From assembly GCF_040115645.1 (NCBI RefSeq), contig NC_089554.1, forward strand, positions 682,001 to 746,000: a DNA stretch of 64,000 nucleotides, given 5' to 3'. The notes below the pieces were generated by a model. It had not been told where the DNA came from. It did no database searches and saw nothing but the letters and a program-made list of their open reading frames with translations. Below, piece by piece: positions 35,986 to 47,521 of the stretch (within the stretch, counting starts at the first letter, position 1; each line of letters begins with the position of its first letter). Made by a program: the position numbers and the translations under genes. The stretch is from Euwallacea fornicatus. Its lineage: Eukaryota; Arthropoda; Insecta; Coleoptera; Curculionidae.

Positions 35986-36743
35986 AGTTTCTCAAATCAG
36001 GATTTTAAATTAATGTGCCAAATTTTAAAAAATACATTTTTTTTCATAGAAGTAATTTTTTGGTTAGATAGAACGATTAATATTAGTTTTAAATAGAATA
36101 TGTATTATAAAACTTTTCTAGAAAAAACAATGGAATAATTTCGACTATTTAAAAAAATTATAAAAAATCAAGGGCGACTCTGTAGCAAAAACTTTTAATA
36201 AAAAAATTGTTCAAATAAAAAATATTAATTCTTTGAAGATCTACAAGGATCTCTAAATAAAACACGGGGTTGCCATTTGAAAAAAAAGTTGCCCTTAGAA
36301 TGACGTTCTGACTAAAGGTCACTATCTTCATGACATGTCCTCCTCTTTACCGGACAACTTTCATTTGAAACTTTCCGTCATACAGAATACCGTTTTTGAG
36401 TCATCGTCAATGACAAGTTTAAAAGGAACACCATGTATATAAAATCTGATCAGTTGTACTGTTACCGCAACTAAATACGTATAAAAATTTTGATTGAATT
36501 TGATGCTACGTGTTGCAATTTCTACAAGTAGTATATTCAGCTCTTCAAGCGACTGTTAATTTGCCCCAACAGGCGATTTTGAAGATAACAGTTAAAGTGA
36601 CGATTGAATTAATTATAGATGTCTCTTTGATTATAATTGATGGCTAAACTAAATCTAAATGTCGTTGATGCAACTAAACTAGTTTTACTTCATCCGTTTA
36701 TGATGGCTTTTTGTCCTGGTACGTCGTATTTTCTGTAGCATCA

Positions 36744-37320
36744 CACATTATCAAAATGTGAAATAACTCGAGAACTGCAATTGGGTCGTAATAATTCTAT
36801 GTATGCGTTCCGGATTGTCATTGTCATAGACTTGCGTTAAAATTTCCCTGTGGAAATTCCCAGAGAATTACAGCACTTTTCGATCAATGCAAGTCAAAAC
36901 CTTGTTAGTCCATACATGGCATTCGCATTAAACATAACTCAAACACTGCGGGTTAGAACCGAGAGGTAAAATTGCCAACGTTGATATAACTTGAAGTAAT
37001 AATACATTTTCGTTTACAATTTCACTGCGTCATTTCATGATGTTTTTTTTTTTGTTCTCATAGCTGAGATTTTTGGTAAAATCGCGCATTATTAAACTGA
37101 GAAATAACTCGAAAACTGCAATATGTTTGCAGTAATTCCATGAATGTATTCCGGCTTGTCATTGCCATAGACTTGCGTTAAAATTTCCCCGTGGAAATTA
37201 CCAGAGAGTTACAATACTTTCGATCAATGCAAATCAAAACCTTGTTAGTCCATACATCGTATTCACATTAAACATAACTGAAACACTGCGGGTTAGAGCC
37301 GAAGGGTAAAATTGCCAACA
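36744..37320. repeat. Non-coding direct duplication, period 341 bp
   Basis: Unit 1 (36744-36979) and unit 2 (37085-37320) share long blocks: CATAGACTTGCGTTAAAATT, CAAAACCTTGTTAGTCCATA and AACACTGCGGGTTAGA, all offset by about 341 bp. About 105 bp between the units shows weaker similarity. No coding potential. The origin (satellite monomer pair or duplicated transposon end) is unknown. Confidence 0.85.
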
Positions 37321-38405
37321 ATTTAACGCCAAACATTCCAGTGGCATTAAGGGAAAGTAATAGACCGACAGGGCGGACGCTCTGATAAAATGGTTCATTG
37401 TGTAGACGAGATTTAGCTGGAATCTGGGCCATGAATTCTGTTAAGAGCTTCATCTAATTACGCAACCTCCACTTGGATTGGGGCAGGACCTTAACTAAAC
37501 TAAATAATCCAAGTCGTTTATCAGAAAACTCTTTAAGTTGATGAATGGATAGATTTGATGCAGGATTTGTTCAAACCCATCAGTCAAATGTAAATTTTTG
37601 CACATTTTCCATTCTTCGTGTGTGAGCCTTCACAAAGCATCTCCACATCTTTTCGGTATCCCCTTTTACATTCCGTCAATTTTCCTTTTATCTGTCAAAT
37701 ATAAAACTGAAAATGCAAGAGAATTGAGGGAGGACAGACCCGTAAACTTGAGATTTGGGCATTTGAAGGGTCAGGCGGCGTGTGCTTTAAAACGAGGGTA
37801 GATTTAAATAAGGGCTTAGGATCTTATTTGACTACCTTTTTGCGGTCAAATAAAATAACCTGCATACAAGATTAAGGGTGGTCTGGTGTTTTCTGCAGGA
37901 TTTTCTGAATTGTTCGCCCAATTACGCGTCAGATGTGACGGCGATTTGAAGAAAAACCGAAGTCTGAGTTGATTAAAACACTGACGGACGGCTGGTCGGG
38001 TGCTAGGGGGTCATTTGAAGGAAGAAACGTATTACGGTGGAACGGTTTAGTTCGTTTCTTAATATATTAATTACTTATTATTAAATTAACCCATCAGCAC
38101 ACAGTGATCTATATATACGTTGTAAAAAGTATACAACCTTTATGATAAAAAATGGGAATGAAAACAAATTTTATTGCGATATAGGGTTTGCCTATGCAGG
38201 TGTTTAAGTGCGCAGCGAAAATTGCATTTGGACGATGGTCTTCGATTTAGTATTTACTGAATTTCAAAGACAAATTTCTATGTCATTTGCAGTGGAAGTT
38301 TTATTTGTACATAAAATTTTTAATATTTTTATGGTGCCTTAAAATTCATCATTTGTGTATTATAAAAATACTAACATATCAACTAAGTACTAGCGACTAA
38401 TTATA
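37321..38405. other. No gene recognised
   Basis: A+T-rich; short open frames at 37268 and 37598 have no resemblance to known families. Confidence 0.4.
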
Positions 38406-39830
38406 CAGAATGTTTTTAAAATTATGGACAATATTCCGGGATTGAAAAGCTCTCGTCAAAAGATTATACTTATGCTTATAAATCAATTTTCAAAAACTTG
38501 TCCCTACGAAAATACAGCTCTTCAAAATTTTATGGCAAAAATGATATTTTCTAAATAAGTTTTCTTCCAGTTGATGAAATTTAAGGAATTTTGGATCACT
38601 TTTGTATAACACTAAAATTAATAAAATAGGACCTAACATTTCTTTCTACATCTTCAGGGAGGCGGTAGGGAGGTTACCCTCAACTTCTTTATCCTTCAAC
38701 TTTTAAGGTCTTGAATTTTTTAAACCGTTATGTGGTTTATTTGATTTCTGGAGCAACTAAGTAAAGAAAAGGTATTTTTAGTTGATGAACGTAAATCGAA
38801 CCATTTTCCAGAAAAACGCAATTTTATCAAACGGTGCATTTTACAAAAATAATGGAATTTTGCGTGTATTTTTTACTCTATCACCTGGATACCAAAATAA
38901 ACAAAATTTTAGTGCCAAAATTGTCAAAAATAAACTTATTACTTTGAGTTTTTACTTCAGAAAGATATTTATTCTGATTCCCTTCTTCATTTACTGGTAA
39001 ACTTCAAATTTAAAAATAATTGTTTATTAAAAATGAAATACACACAATGTTTTTCCGAACCGGTGGATAGGTCGCGGAAGTCTTGTTGCTGGGCAGCGAC
39101 GTTCACCAGACCTAAATTCTTAAGATTTTTACTTGTAGGGACATTTAAAAAAAAAATATATATATATATACTACTCTAGTAGAAGTCAGAGAAAATTTAT
39201 TGGAAAGAATCTTTTTTTACTGTCATCAAATAAAAAATAACGTCCAGGTATTATGGAGAGTGAAACATTCTTCCATATGTCTTGCTCAAGAATGAGTGAG
39301 AGTTATTGACCCTCGTATTGAATTATTAGGAAAATTCAACTTTTTTTCATAACTTTTTGGTAATTTTATATGTAAAATTTATTTTTTATAAAGTACACCC
39401 TTTGACACAGTAATGGTTTTCTCAAAAACGATTCGGTTTACATACATATATCAAATAAGAATATCTTTTTTTTCTTAGGTGAACCAGAAATTTAATAAAC
39501 CACATATCGGTTAAAAAATCCCAATACCTTAACAGTTTAGGGATAGAGAAGTTGAAAGTAATCTCTCCGTCGCCTCCCTGAAGATGTAGAAAAAAATGTT
39601 ATATTCTATCTTATTAACCTTGGTATTATACACAAGTGACCCAAAATTTATGTACATTTCATGAACTGGAAGAAAAGCTATTTAGAAAATACTATTTTTA
39701 CTAACAAATTTTGAAGAGCTGTATTTTCGTAGAGGTAAGTTTTTGAAAATTAATTTATTAGCATAAGTACACTCTTTTGACGAGAACTTTTTATTTCCGG
39801 AATATTGCCTACATTTTTGGAAACACCCTG
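38406..39830. mobile_element. Long-TIR Tc1/mariner-superfamily element (E7)
   Basis: TA borders both sides. The right end reversed reads CAGGGTGTTTCCAAAAATG; the left end is eroded to CAGAATGTTTTTAAAATT. The inverted arms are about 465 bp and diverged. Shared blocks include ACAGCTCTTCAAAATTT, TACATCTTCAGGGAGGCG and ATGTGGTTTATT. The core of about 500 bp holds a plus-strand transposase remnant. Confidence 0.8.
39046..39240 (+). pseudogene. Transposase remnant in E7
   Basis: From 39058 the plus strand reads PNRWIGRGSLVAGQRRSPDL, N-S, a stop, DFYL, a stop, GHLK: the third catalytic region of the same transposase group as E1, reduced to about 35 residues. Nothing upstream of RWIGRG survives. Confidence 0.7.
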
Positions 39831-39939
39831 TATATATTTGTGTAATTGTGAAATTCTTTTAAAAATCTACTGATCTATAAATAGATCAAAGACTAGATGA
39901 ACTAAATCATATTTCCGGAAAAATCTATTGATAAGCAGA

Positions 39940-41630
39940 CGTTGAAGAAATTAGTAGATTATATGTTTTGCGACGACATAGAGGCAAATCTAGTTTTTTT
40001 AATTCCCGAAGTTAATGAATTGACAGACGACTAAAATTTTGGTGACTATGAATTGAGTCTTCCTGTTCTAGCTGATATTGCGAGAAGCATTGAAGTGGTT
40101 TTTCCTGGAAATATTGTTGACGAATTCGATGAGGATGATCATTTACTCCTATGTACATTTAGACAATTATAGCCTTCGGCGACTACTTCTTCTACTAAGA
40201 AGAAAATGTAAGAAATAAAAGTAGACTGAAAAAAATTTCATCCATCTTGCGAGGAACCTATAAATGTTGATTCAACAACGCAAAGGGAGGAGGGTTTGCA
40301 GAAAAAATTACAATATTTTACTTTAGTTCAAATGTTCGAAGGTTTTTTCGATGCGAGTGTCTTCAATTTTATTGAAAAAGAAACGATAAATTATACCAGG
40401 AATGAAAACAATAAATACAGTTTTTCTACAGATCTTGATGATATCAAAATATTTTTTAGTTTTCTGATCTTTTCCAGTTATCACAAGCTTTCAAGTGAAA
40501 CGAATAGCTGCTTAGACACAGGTGTCATTAAATCATTTTTTCACTTGGTAGATAATTCATTCGCAAATAAAAATAAACAGGGTAAAGGTGTCAAAGTTCA
40601 TCCTCTTATCGACTTAATGAACAAAAATTACAAACAGTCTAGAATTTTTAATAAAAATTTAATAATAGATGAGATGATTGTTAGATACTATGGGCATTAT
40701 TTGCAAAAAAAAAATTTTAACGCTAAGTCCATAATGTTTTGTCGTAAATTATGGGCTGTATGTGGCGATGATGGTTACTGTTTCAATTTTTCTCTGTACT
40801 ATCGTAAGGAAGACCCTTCAAGTTCCTACTAAGATTTTCTTGATTCAGGGGTGGTTACTAAAACGGCAGAATGTATAGAAGATACTACTAGCCTTATACT
40901 TTACATAAACACCTTTTTTAGTAGCCACGGGCTGTTTAATAAATTGTTAAAAATAGGACGCAGAGCTACAGGAATTAGTACAAAACACATAACAAGAAAA
41001 TGCTCACTAATAAACAGCAAATTATTACAAAAAAGTTCCAGAGAAATATTTAACTTCTCTTGAAGAAAATAAAATCCTCATTGTATAATGAAAAATGGAA
41101 AAATATTAAATGCATTTCTCTAGCGACAAACTTTGATAAAGTGAAACCTCTTGCATTAGTAACTAGTTAGAGTGTCAAATCCAGAAAAAGAATTCAAGTA
41201 CCTCAGCATAAAATCAACTCAAATTATAACCGATTCATGGGAGGGTCAACATTACTGGTTATTTGAGAACTATTCTATATCTGTTAGGTGCAAGAAGTGA
41301 TACTTATGTGTAATAACTAGGATGATAGACATGGTAATGTGTAAATGTCGTTCTCCTCTATAGACTTGTGAATAGAAAAAAAAAGATTTTAAAAGAACAA
41401 TAGCAACCCATTGTTGGAAATTAGGACATGAACGAAAAATTCAAAAAGGAAGGCTATTCATTTTCCATTCAATATCCGGAGTTTCAGATCATGTAAGAAA
41501 AGATGGACAAGATCGGATGATTCAGAAAGGAGCTAACCAAAGAAGTTGTCAAACACCCGGTTGTAATAACATGTCGTTAACACTTTGTGAAAATGTAATG
41601 TTACTTTATGTACTCTTTGCTTTCCTAAAT
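39940..41630 (+). pseudogene. piggyBac-like transposase pseudogene
   Basis: The acidic N-terminal region has EVNELTDD then a stop (about 40010) and LSLPVLADIARSIEVV. The catalytic domain is mostly one frame (40296-40832, 178 codons): FFSFLIFSSYHKLSSETNS, KVHPLIDLMN, LIIDEMIVRYYGHYLQK (first Asp) and LWAVCGDDGY. It continues at 40851-41063 with the second catalytic block YINTFFSSHGL, where Asn replaces the expected Asp, and GRRATGISTKHITRKCSL. Later pieces in other frames include KINSNYNRFMGGSTLL and a cysteine-rich tail RSCQTPGCNNMS (about 41540). Multiple stops plus the lost Asp mean it is dead. TTAA-flanked ends were not identified, so limits are approximate. Confidence 0.87.
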
Positions 41631-41640
41631 GTCATAATGA

Positions 41641-42289
41641 GTGCATTTGTATTTTCAGTATTTTCACTTTTTGTGTTTTTTATTAATTAGTTTTTATAAA
41701 ATATAAAACTCACAAATTTAACGTATATATTATTTAAACAAAAAATAAATAAATAAAATAGTGCATGACACATCCCAGTGATCCATATATAAATCATTTT
41801 TTTTTATGTGAAATTTCAAGATGAGTATTCAGTATGACATTAAAACAATCATTCGTGAAGAAAGGAAAAAAAAATTCGACGATAAAATAATTTGAACGGT
41901 AACAGGTTAATATATTAATTCTCTAGTCTCGTCTTTTAATATCTCGAGACCACTTTCTAGCAAATAAGACGCTAATTTATGGGAGTGAAATCGAAGCAAG
42001 TTCCTTTGAATGAATAAATTATGCTTGAATTCACCTTACGTCTTATATACTAAGTGTCAAAAAAATTGTAACACCTCGAAATAATGCATATATTTTAATA
42101 AAATCTTGTTAATAAATTATCACAAAAGTTAGGGATATTAGAATGTATTGGATATTTCTTAAAGCTAGCAAAAGGAATTGGTTTTTTTTGTAATCCTTAT
42201 CAAAAAATAAGTAAAAAATATTATTACTTGTGTTTTTTAACTTGTTTAAGAAATCTTAATAAAATACTAAACGTTTTTTGTAAAATACA
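41641..42289. other. No gene recognised
   Basis: A+T-rich sequence between the piggyBac remnant and a Tc1-like remnant; it may include the terminal sequence of either, not resolvable here. Confidence 0.35.
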
Positions 42290-43140
42290 AAATAATACTT
42301 CTTTTCAAAATATCCTACACATGTTCAATAGAGTTAAAGTCGGGCCATCTTGACGGAAGCGGTAAATGTTCGACACCTATATTTTCACTCGCATCTATAA
42401 CGATTGCTGCACAATGTAGTCGGACATTATTGTCCAAAAATCGGAAATCTTTCCTATAACAGCTTGAAAATTTGACAGAATGTTATTGATGTTGTCCTCT
42501 TCATAGATTTGTACATTTATGTTCCTTTCACATACGTACAATTCACTTCTCCCACCATAGCAGATTTCACTGCAGACCATAATTTGGCCCCCTTAAAAGT
42601 ATACACTTCTTGTCCAGTTCTTAAGTTTCTGCGTACCACAGAGTCTATCCAGAAACGAATACATCAACTATCGCAGTAACGGCCAAGTCTGGACTCGTCC
42701 ATAAAACATACAAAATGCCACTTTTCACTCTAATTAATGTGCTCTCTTGCTTATTCTAGTCTTACAAGTTTATTTTCTTGGGAAAGGGGAACTTTTCTTA
42801 AACGGCGTATCGAGACTATGTATACTGCTTTAAGTCTCCTACGAACTGTTTCAATGGAATCTTGGACTATAGGTCAAATATGTATATGTGAACAAGGGGT
42901 GTCTTCGCGCAGAAACTCTAATAAGTTGGGCTTGAGCACACGTGGTTTTCTTCAGTCGCCCTCTGAGCCATGTTTCTGCGACATTTCCAGTTTGTTGGCA
43001 GCTCGCTAATAGTTTGGATATCATATTTTGAGAAATATGGAACAATGAAGCAACATCCTGTTGTTTTGATCCAGCTTGCTGCATATCTACAGCCCTGTTT
43101 CGTTCTCTTAAACTTGACCTATTATAAAAATGTTCGAACA
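42290..43140 (-). pseudogene. Tc1-like transposase, decayed
   Basis: Leftward from 43141: LRERNRAVDMQQAGSKQQDV, then ASLFHISQNMISKLLASCQ, the first helix-turn-helix domain, followed by GNVAETWLRGRLKKTT (GRPR-like linker). After a frame change HFVCFMDESRLGRYCDS carries the first catalytic Asp (about 42700). A further change gives DNNVRLHCAAIVID (second Asp, about 42430) and LPSRWPDFNSIEHV (Glu, about 42330), then a stop. It is about 280 residues over three frames. It differs in sequence from the neighbouring Tc1-like copy B (43390-43930). Confidence 0.8.
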
Positions 43141-43389
43141 TCTTTGTATAACCAAGTAAAGTAACAAGAGCGACCGAAATTGTATGGCATTCGACGTCAA
43201 CGTTTTGATTAGATTAAAAAACAAATGTAAAATAATACTAAACTTAATTTTTTATCCATATTATTTTTTATCGCTATAGAGTGATACGAAATTAATATAT
43301 TTACTAACATGCCACTAGTTATTCATTAAAATTTGACCATATTTCTCACTTTTGTGAAGAAGTTTACATTGACAACATCGTACAAAATA

Positions 43390-43930
43390 AATGATGTAAC
43401 TTGCGAGTGAACTGAAGACCAGAAAGTCTTTAAAATTTGTATATTGGTATAACCACTTTGTGAATTTACACCCTCAGAAACTCACCTGGGCATGCTTCTA
43501 AGTAAATAGTCAATTTCTTTTGGATGTAGCGTATCCCAGGCAACTTGAATTGCTTTTCATAACTCTGCTAAAGTACGTCATGGGTTCTCCAGTACAGTAA
43601 CTCTTCTTCCTGTCATGTCGCATACGTATCCTATGGGGAAAGATCAGGAGAGCGTGGAGGCTAAGGAAGCACATTAATATTGCGACGTTATACATAGATG
43701 AGCTATAGTTACACGAACAATATGTGGCCGAGAATAGTATTGTTGGAAAAACGCGTTTCCTATTTATTGAATATATGGCAGGGCTATTGTTTCCAACACT
43801 CCATGCATAGGTGTTACGTGTAAAATCTTTTCAATTTTAGTACTACTATAACTAAATACGTACACAAATTTTGGTTGAAGTTGATGCGTTAATTCCAGCT
43901 GTTGAAATTTTTAAGATAGGCAGTTGATTA
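43390..43930 (-). pseudogene. Tc1-like transposase, C-terminal part (copy B)
   Basis: Second copy of the element at 33390-36560, same strand. The most legible region is GRRVTVLENP, TGA, RTLAEL, TGA, KAIQVAWDT, EIDYLLRSMPR, TGA, VSEGVNSQSGYT. The catalytic region nearer 43750 is frameshifted. It is uninterrupted, so it serves as the empty-site reference for the nested insertion in copy A. Roughly four fifths of bases appear to match copy A by eye. Confidence 0.75.
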
Positions 43931-46007
43931 GCTGCACGGGTGTGTTTCCTATGAAACGTGTCTTACATCGAGATAATGAGGGATCGTTAAACACAAACCT
44001 CGCAGTGGGTGGTGAATCGTAAATGTAAGACGTTGTTTACGCCATTTACTATGTACTATCAAAGAGTTAATACTGACGAATACATACATTCCTAATGACC
44101 TTATTTAGACGCGAACCTGATGTTTCACCTTCGACTTGAGCGTTTTTTTATAACCACCTTTTTTATTGCTATCAATGTGACATCAATGAATTTCTTACGT
44201 GTAACAGACAACAACGATATACGTAGATCGGGCTTAGTAAAGCCTAACGTAATTCCTAATGGTAAAAATGAGCCTTAGATAAACATTAACCTCAAACCTC
44301 TTTCTGCTCTTTTAAAATGCATTACTTAAATATCACTTCCATTCAGACACCTTTTCCTTTCATTCCACGGGGGCGCCTGCGAAAACTTATAATGAAAAGA
44401 AACCTTAATCAAGGGTTTTCGTGGAGTTGGTAAGAAAAAGCTAATGAGCAAGTTATCGGAACTTCCCGATGAATTATCGGCAAAGTTTTGCTTCCACGGA
44501 TGAGTAATATACCTGGAAAAGGCATAGCTCATGAAGCGGTTCTTAGAAAATCTTTGTCTACGGGTTTGTTACATGCTTTATTTGAAATGCACGGAATGAT
44601 ATTACTTCAAAACGAACGACCGAATCAGCAGGATGTTTACCTTGATGAAAATATATTATTAATAAAGTTTTAAGTAAGCAGGAAGAAAGGCATTATACTA
44701 ATTTACTTTACATTTAAAGGGCCAAATCGTACGGCAAAATCACCGCGTATTCTGGGGAATTACACATAATTATTCCAGTCTTCAAGCCATATTATTTACC
44801 CCTTTTAATGGTCTTACTTGCTCCAAATAGAGATATGATTACTCGTGTCAGTTCAAAACTGATAAGAATATAGCATATTCAGACCAATTTGAGATAGAGA
44901 CAATTTTAACAGGGAAATTTGCTGTTTAAAATGGATAAACCTGTGTCGTTCAGCCTCAGACAATGGCTGCTCTCAGACAGCGATAGCATCTTAATTAACA
45001 AGATTTTATGTGCATTGTTTGCTTTGCCTCACCTAAAACTTTTAATTATTTTTTTTTTGAATATCGACACCCTGGAGAGGCAATTTGCATTTCATTATTT
45101 CTCCAGGTTCCCATCCGAGCTCGGCTTAAAGAGTTCTCTAAATTTCCCAATTTAATTTGCCTAAACAGCTTAAATTCAATTTTTCTTTCGGGACCGAAAT
45201 TAATTTGACCGTCTTTTGGTGCATTTCATAAATTACATCATTGTTCTTTTCCTCGGAAACTCGGCGGAAAGAAATATTAACTTTTTTAATAACGGGCATT
45301 GTTTTAACCCCAAACCTCTCTTTTTTTATTAATACTATCCTGGATATTTTATGGGCCAACATCGCATTAGGATAATGAAATTTTTAATCACCTATGTCGC
45401 ACTATTAAAAGACAGGAAAAGCTTGATGCAGTGTTTCCCTCTTCCTTTTCATTAGGTTATAATTTTGGAGCATTTGAGATTGAATGAACCGTGAAAAGGG
45501 AAGAACATTGCCTACCATTTAATTTTGGGGAGTCATTGTTAAGCGCCATTAAGAACATTTCCAGAATATTGGTTAATGATAGAGACGATTCATGTAGTCA
45601 AAAGGATGGATTTGGAGCGGTCGTTTAGATGTTGTGGGTAACTGTATCCCTTTAAATGCAATGGCGCAATCAGTTTAGTTCCCCACAATTACCTAAACTA
45701 AATGAAAAATAGATAGTCCTAAAGAACCAGTATAAACTTGGCATAATTAACGTTATTATTAGGAAATCGAATATCAATAGATGAACTCGCTGTGCAAAAT
45801 TTGTTGATTTTTACTTAACTCGTTACTGAAATATTTTTTATTGTTGAGGGAACTTTTAAACGCACTGTATATCATCATTATTGATCTTTTTTTTATTAGT
45901 ATATACATCCTGGTCCTATCAATCTTCTTTTCAACCGTTATTTTAAATTTTGTTCACGTGAGTTCTTAGTAACTCGCGCAAATCTGGTACAATTTTAGGC
46001 CCCTCAC
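43931..46007. other. No gene recognised
   Basis: Includes an inverted repeat TGTCTTACAT/ATGTAAGACG at 43961-44036. Other open frames (44326-44673, 44919-45362) have no recognisable family. Confidence 0.35.
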
Positions 46008-46088
46008 CTGTATAACTATGACACCAAAAGCCATACACATTTTAAAATCATTAAATTTTTCAGGCTCTTCAATTTGTATTTCTTGCAT
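46008..46088 (-). other. Possible coding exon, unassigned
   Basis: From ATG at 46088 an 81-nt minus-strand frame (MQEIQIEEPEKFNDF... to ...FGVIVIQ) ends at a good donor CAG|GTGAG (46010-46004), with an acidic start then a hydrophobic segment, as at the first membrane helix of a transporter. The frame is open upstream to a TGA near 46145. No following exon was found between here and 45800, so this may be chance. Confidence 0.2.
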
Positions 46089-46307
46089 TTTTAGAACTTC
46101 ATCATGACTATCATTCTGATTGGACTTACCTGTGGATCATTTTGTACTTGTTGTCTTGCGTGCCTTGTTCTCGTACTTCTCAATGTGCTTGTATATCATT
46201 TTGGCTTAAGCTTTTTTTTAATTACTACATTCCTTTTCACCCCCTTTACGGTATGGTATTTTCGATACATAATCACTGTTCTTAAGCTAAAGATTAAATC
46301 ACATCTA

Positions 46308-47521
46308 CAGGGCGTCCCTGAACTCCTAATCAAACTTCAGGAGCTACTTCTACACATCGAATGATGCCAAAAATGCAAGGTAGATAATTTCGGAAAACTT
46401 CGCCCACTTTGAGGAAATTTAATTTTGCGATTTTTCAGGACTTCTAATCTAAATGGCCTCATATCTTCATTTGAATTGCTGGTGCAAATATTCCAATACT
46501 CCCGTTGGAGAGCCACTTAAATTATTTATTTTAAAGTACCATTGCGAGCTCATCTTACCTGCACTTTGCTGAATTTTCGAAGGCCTGAACGTTAAACATT
46601 TTAATTTTTTTCTGTTTTTTATACTTTCAACTGTCCATTGTTCCAAAAGTTTCCCCATATCATACTATTTCAAACTTTATGAAAAACGTCGACAACAACG
46701 TACCTTTTTATTGTGGTACCGTTTCTTTTGTTTATCTTACGTTTAAAAGAATGCGGGAGATGTCAGTTGTTAAAAACCACATGCACAGAGAAAAACTATA
46801 TTTGGAAAAATTGAGAAACATTTTAAACAAACACAATAGGTTATAAATATTATTCAAAATGTCCTCCTTATTGGCCCAAAAATAACCTACACCTTCGCAG
46901 AATGGCCCGGATAGCGCGACTGATCTCTCCTCTCGTCTCATCTATTTGGACTCAATTTGCAAGTATAATTTATTCAACTCCTCAACTATGTACACAAGTA
47001 TTTTTAGCGCATCCCAGAAATGTTTTGCAAATTTTGTTTTTTCTGTGTAGGTGGTTTTCGATCGACACCTCCCTTACTCTTTTTAAAGGTCAGGTAAACT
47101 CAAGAAACAGTACCATGGGAAAAAAGTGGGTTGTCGATGTTTTTCATGAATTGTGAAGTGGCATAAGATAGGGAATTTTTGGGAACAATAAACAATTGCC
47201 AATTTAAAAAAAAGAAAAAAAAAATCAAAAGTGTCATATTTAGGCCTCTGAAAAGTCAGTAAAGTGTAAATGAGATGAATTCAAAAAAGTTGCTTAAGAT
47301 AGGGAATTTAACTGACTTTCCAACGATACCATTGTAATTTTTGTAGCGGTAAAGCAAGGAAAGATATGGGAGCATCTAGGTTATAAGTCCCCAAAAATCA
47401 AAAAATGAAAATTCTTTAAAGTGGGTTGTTTTTTTCGAAGTTTTCCATCTTGCTTTTTTGGTAGCGTTAGATACATAGAACCACCTCCTGAAGTTTGGCT
47501 TAGTAGTTCAGGAACATCGTG
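46308..47521. mobile_element. Long-TIR Tc1/mariner-superfamily element (E8)
   Basis: TA lies on both sides (46306-46307, 47522-47523). The left end is CAGGGCGTCCCTGAACT; the right end reversed is CACGATGTTCCTGAACT. The inverted arms are about 380 bp, diverged but colinear; shared blocks include CCAAACTTCAGGAG and CGTTGGAAAGTCAG against CGTTGGAGAGCCAC. The core of about 450 bp holds a minus-strand trace of a transposase C-terminus. Confidence 0.8.
46850..46960 (-). pseudogene. Transposase C-terminal trace in E8
   Basis: Leftward frame RAILRRCRLFLGQ, stop, GGHFE, stop, YL resembles the closing RRLxxCxxxNGGHFEHLL segment seen in E1 and E5. Only about 35 residues are legible, so this rests partly on its position inside a TIR element. 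Confidence 0.5.

Larger units (their letters stand above)
33865..36435. mobile_element. Long-TIR Tc1/mariner-superfamily element (E6), nested in copy A
   Basis: The ends are CAGGGTGTCCCATTTAAAG and, reversed, CATGGTGTTCCTTTTAAA, with TA at 33863-33864 and 36436-36437. The inverted arms are about 370 bp (33865-34240 and 36060-36435) with moderate divergence; shared blocks include TTTTATTTGAACAATTTTT and CGTTCTATCTAA. The core carries a full-span but decayed transposase on the plus strand, itself split by a 519-bp LINE-like insert. It is the only long-TIR copy here whose transposase still spans both halves. Confidence 0.85.
33390..36560 (-). mobile_element. Tc1-like element copy A, split by a nested insertion
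   Basis: Defined by alignment with copy B at 43390-43930. The left part (33390-33862) and right part (36438-36560, around CAACTAAATACGTA) are contiguous in copy B but separated here by 2.57 kb of another transposon with TA at the junctions. Outer ends were not identified with confidence. Confidence 0.7.

Noticed and set aside
33420..43930. Programmed stop-codon readthrough in the Tc1-like copies
   Set aside because: Both copies also carry frameshifts or other stops, so descent from a dead parent or CpG decay is simpler.
46104..46364. 86-codon hydrophobic plus-strand frame
   Set aside because: Leucine/phenylalanine-rich frame of a kind common in A+T-rich DNA; it overlaps the opposite-strand exon candidate and runs into the left arm of E8.
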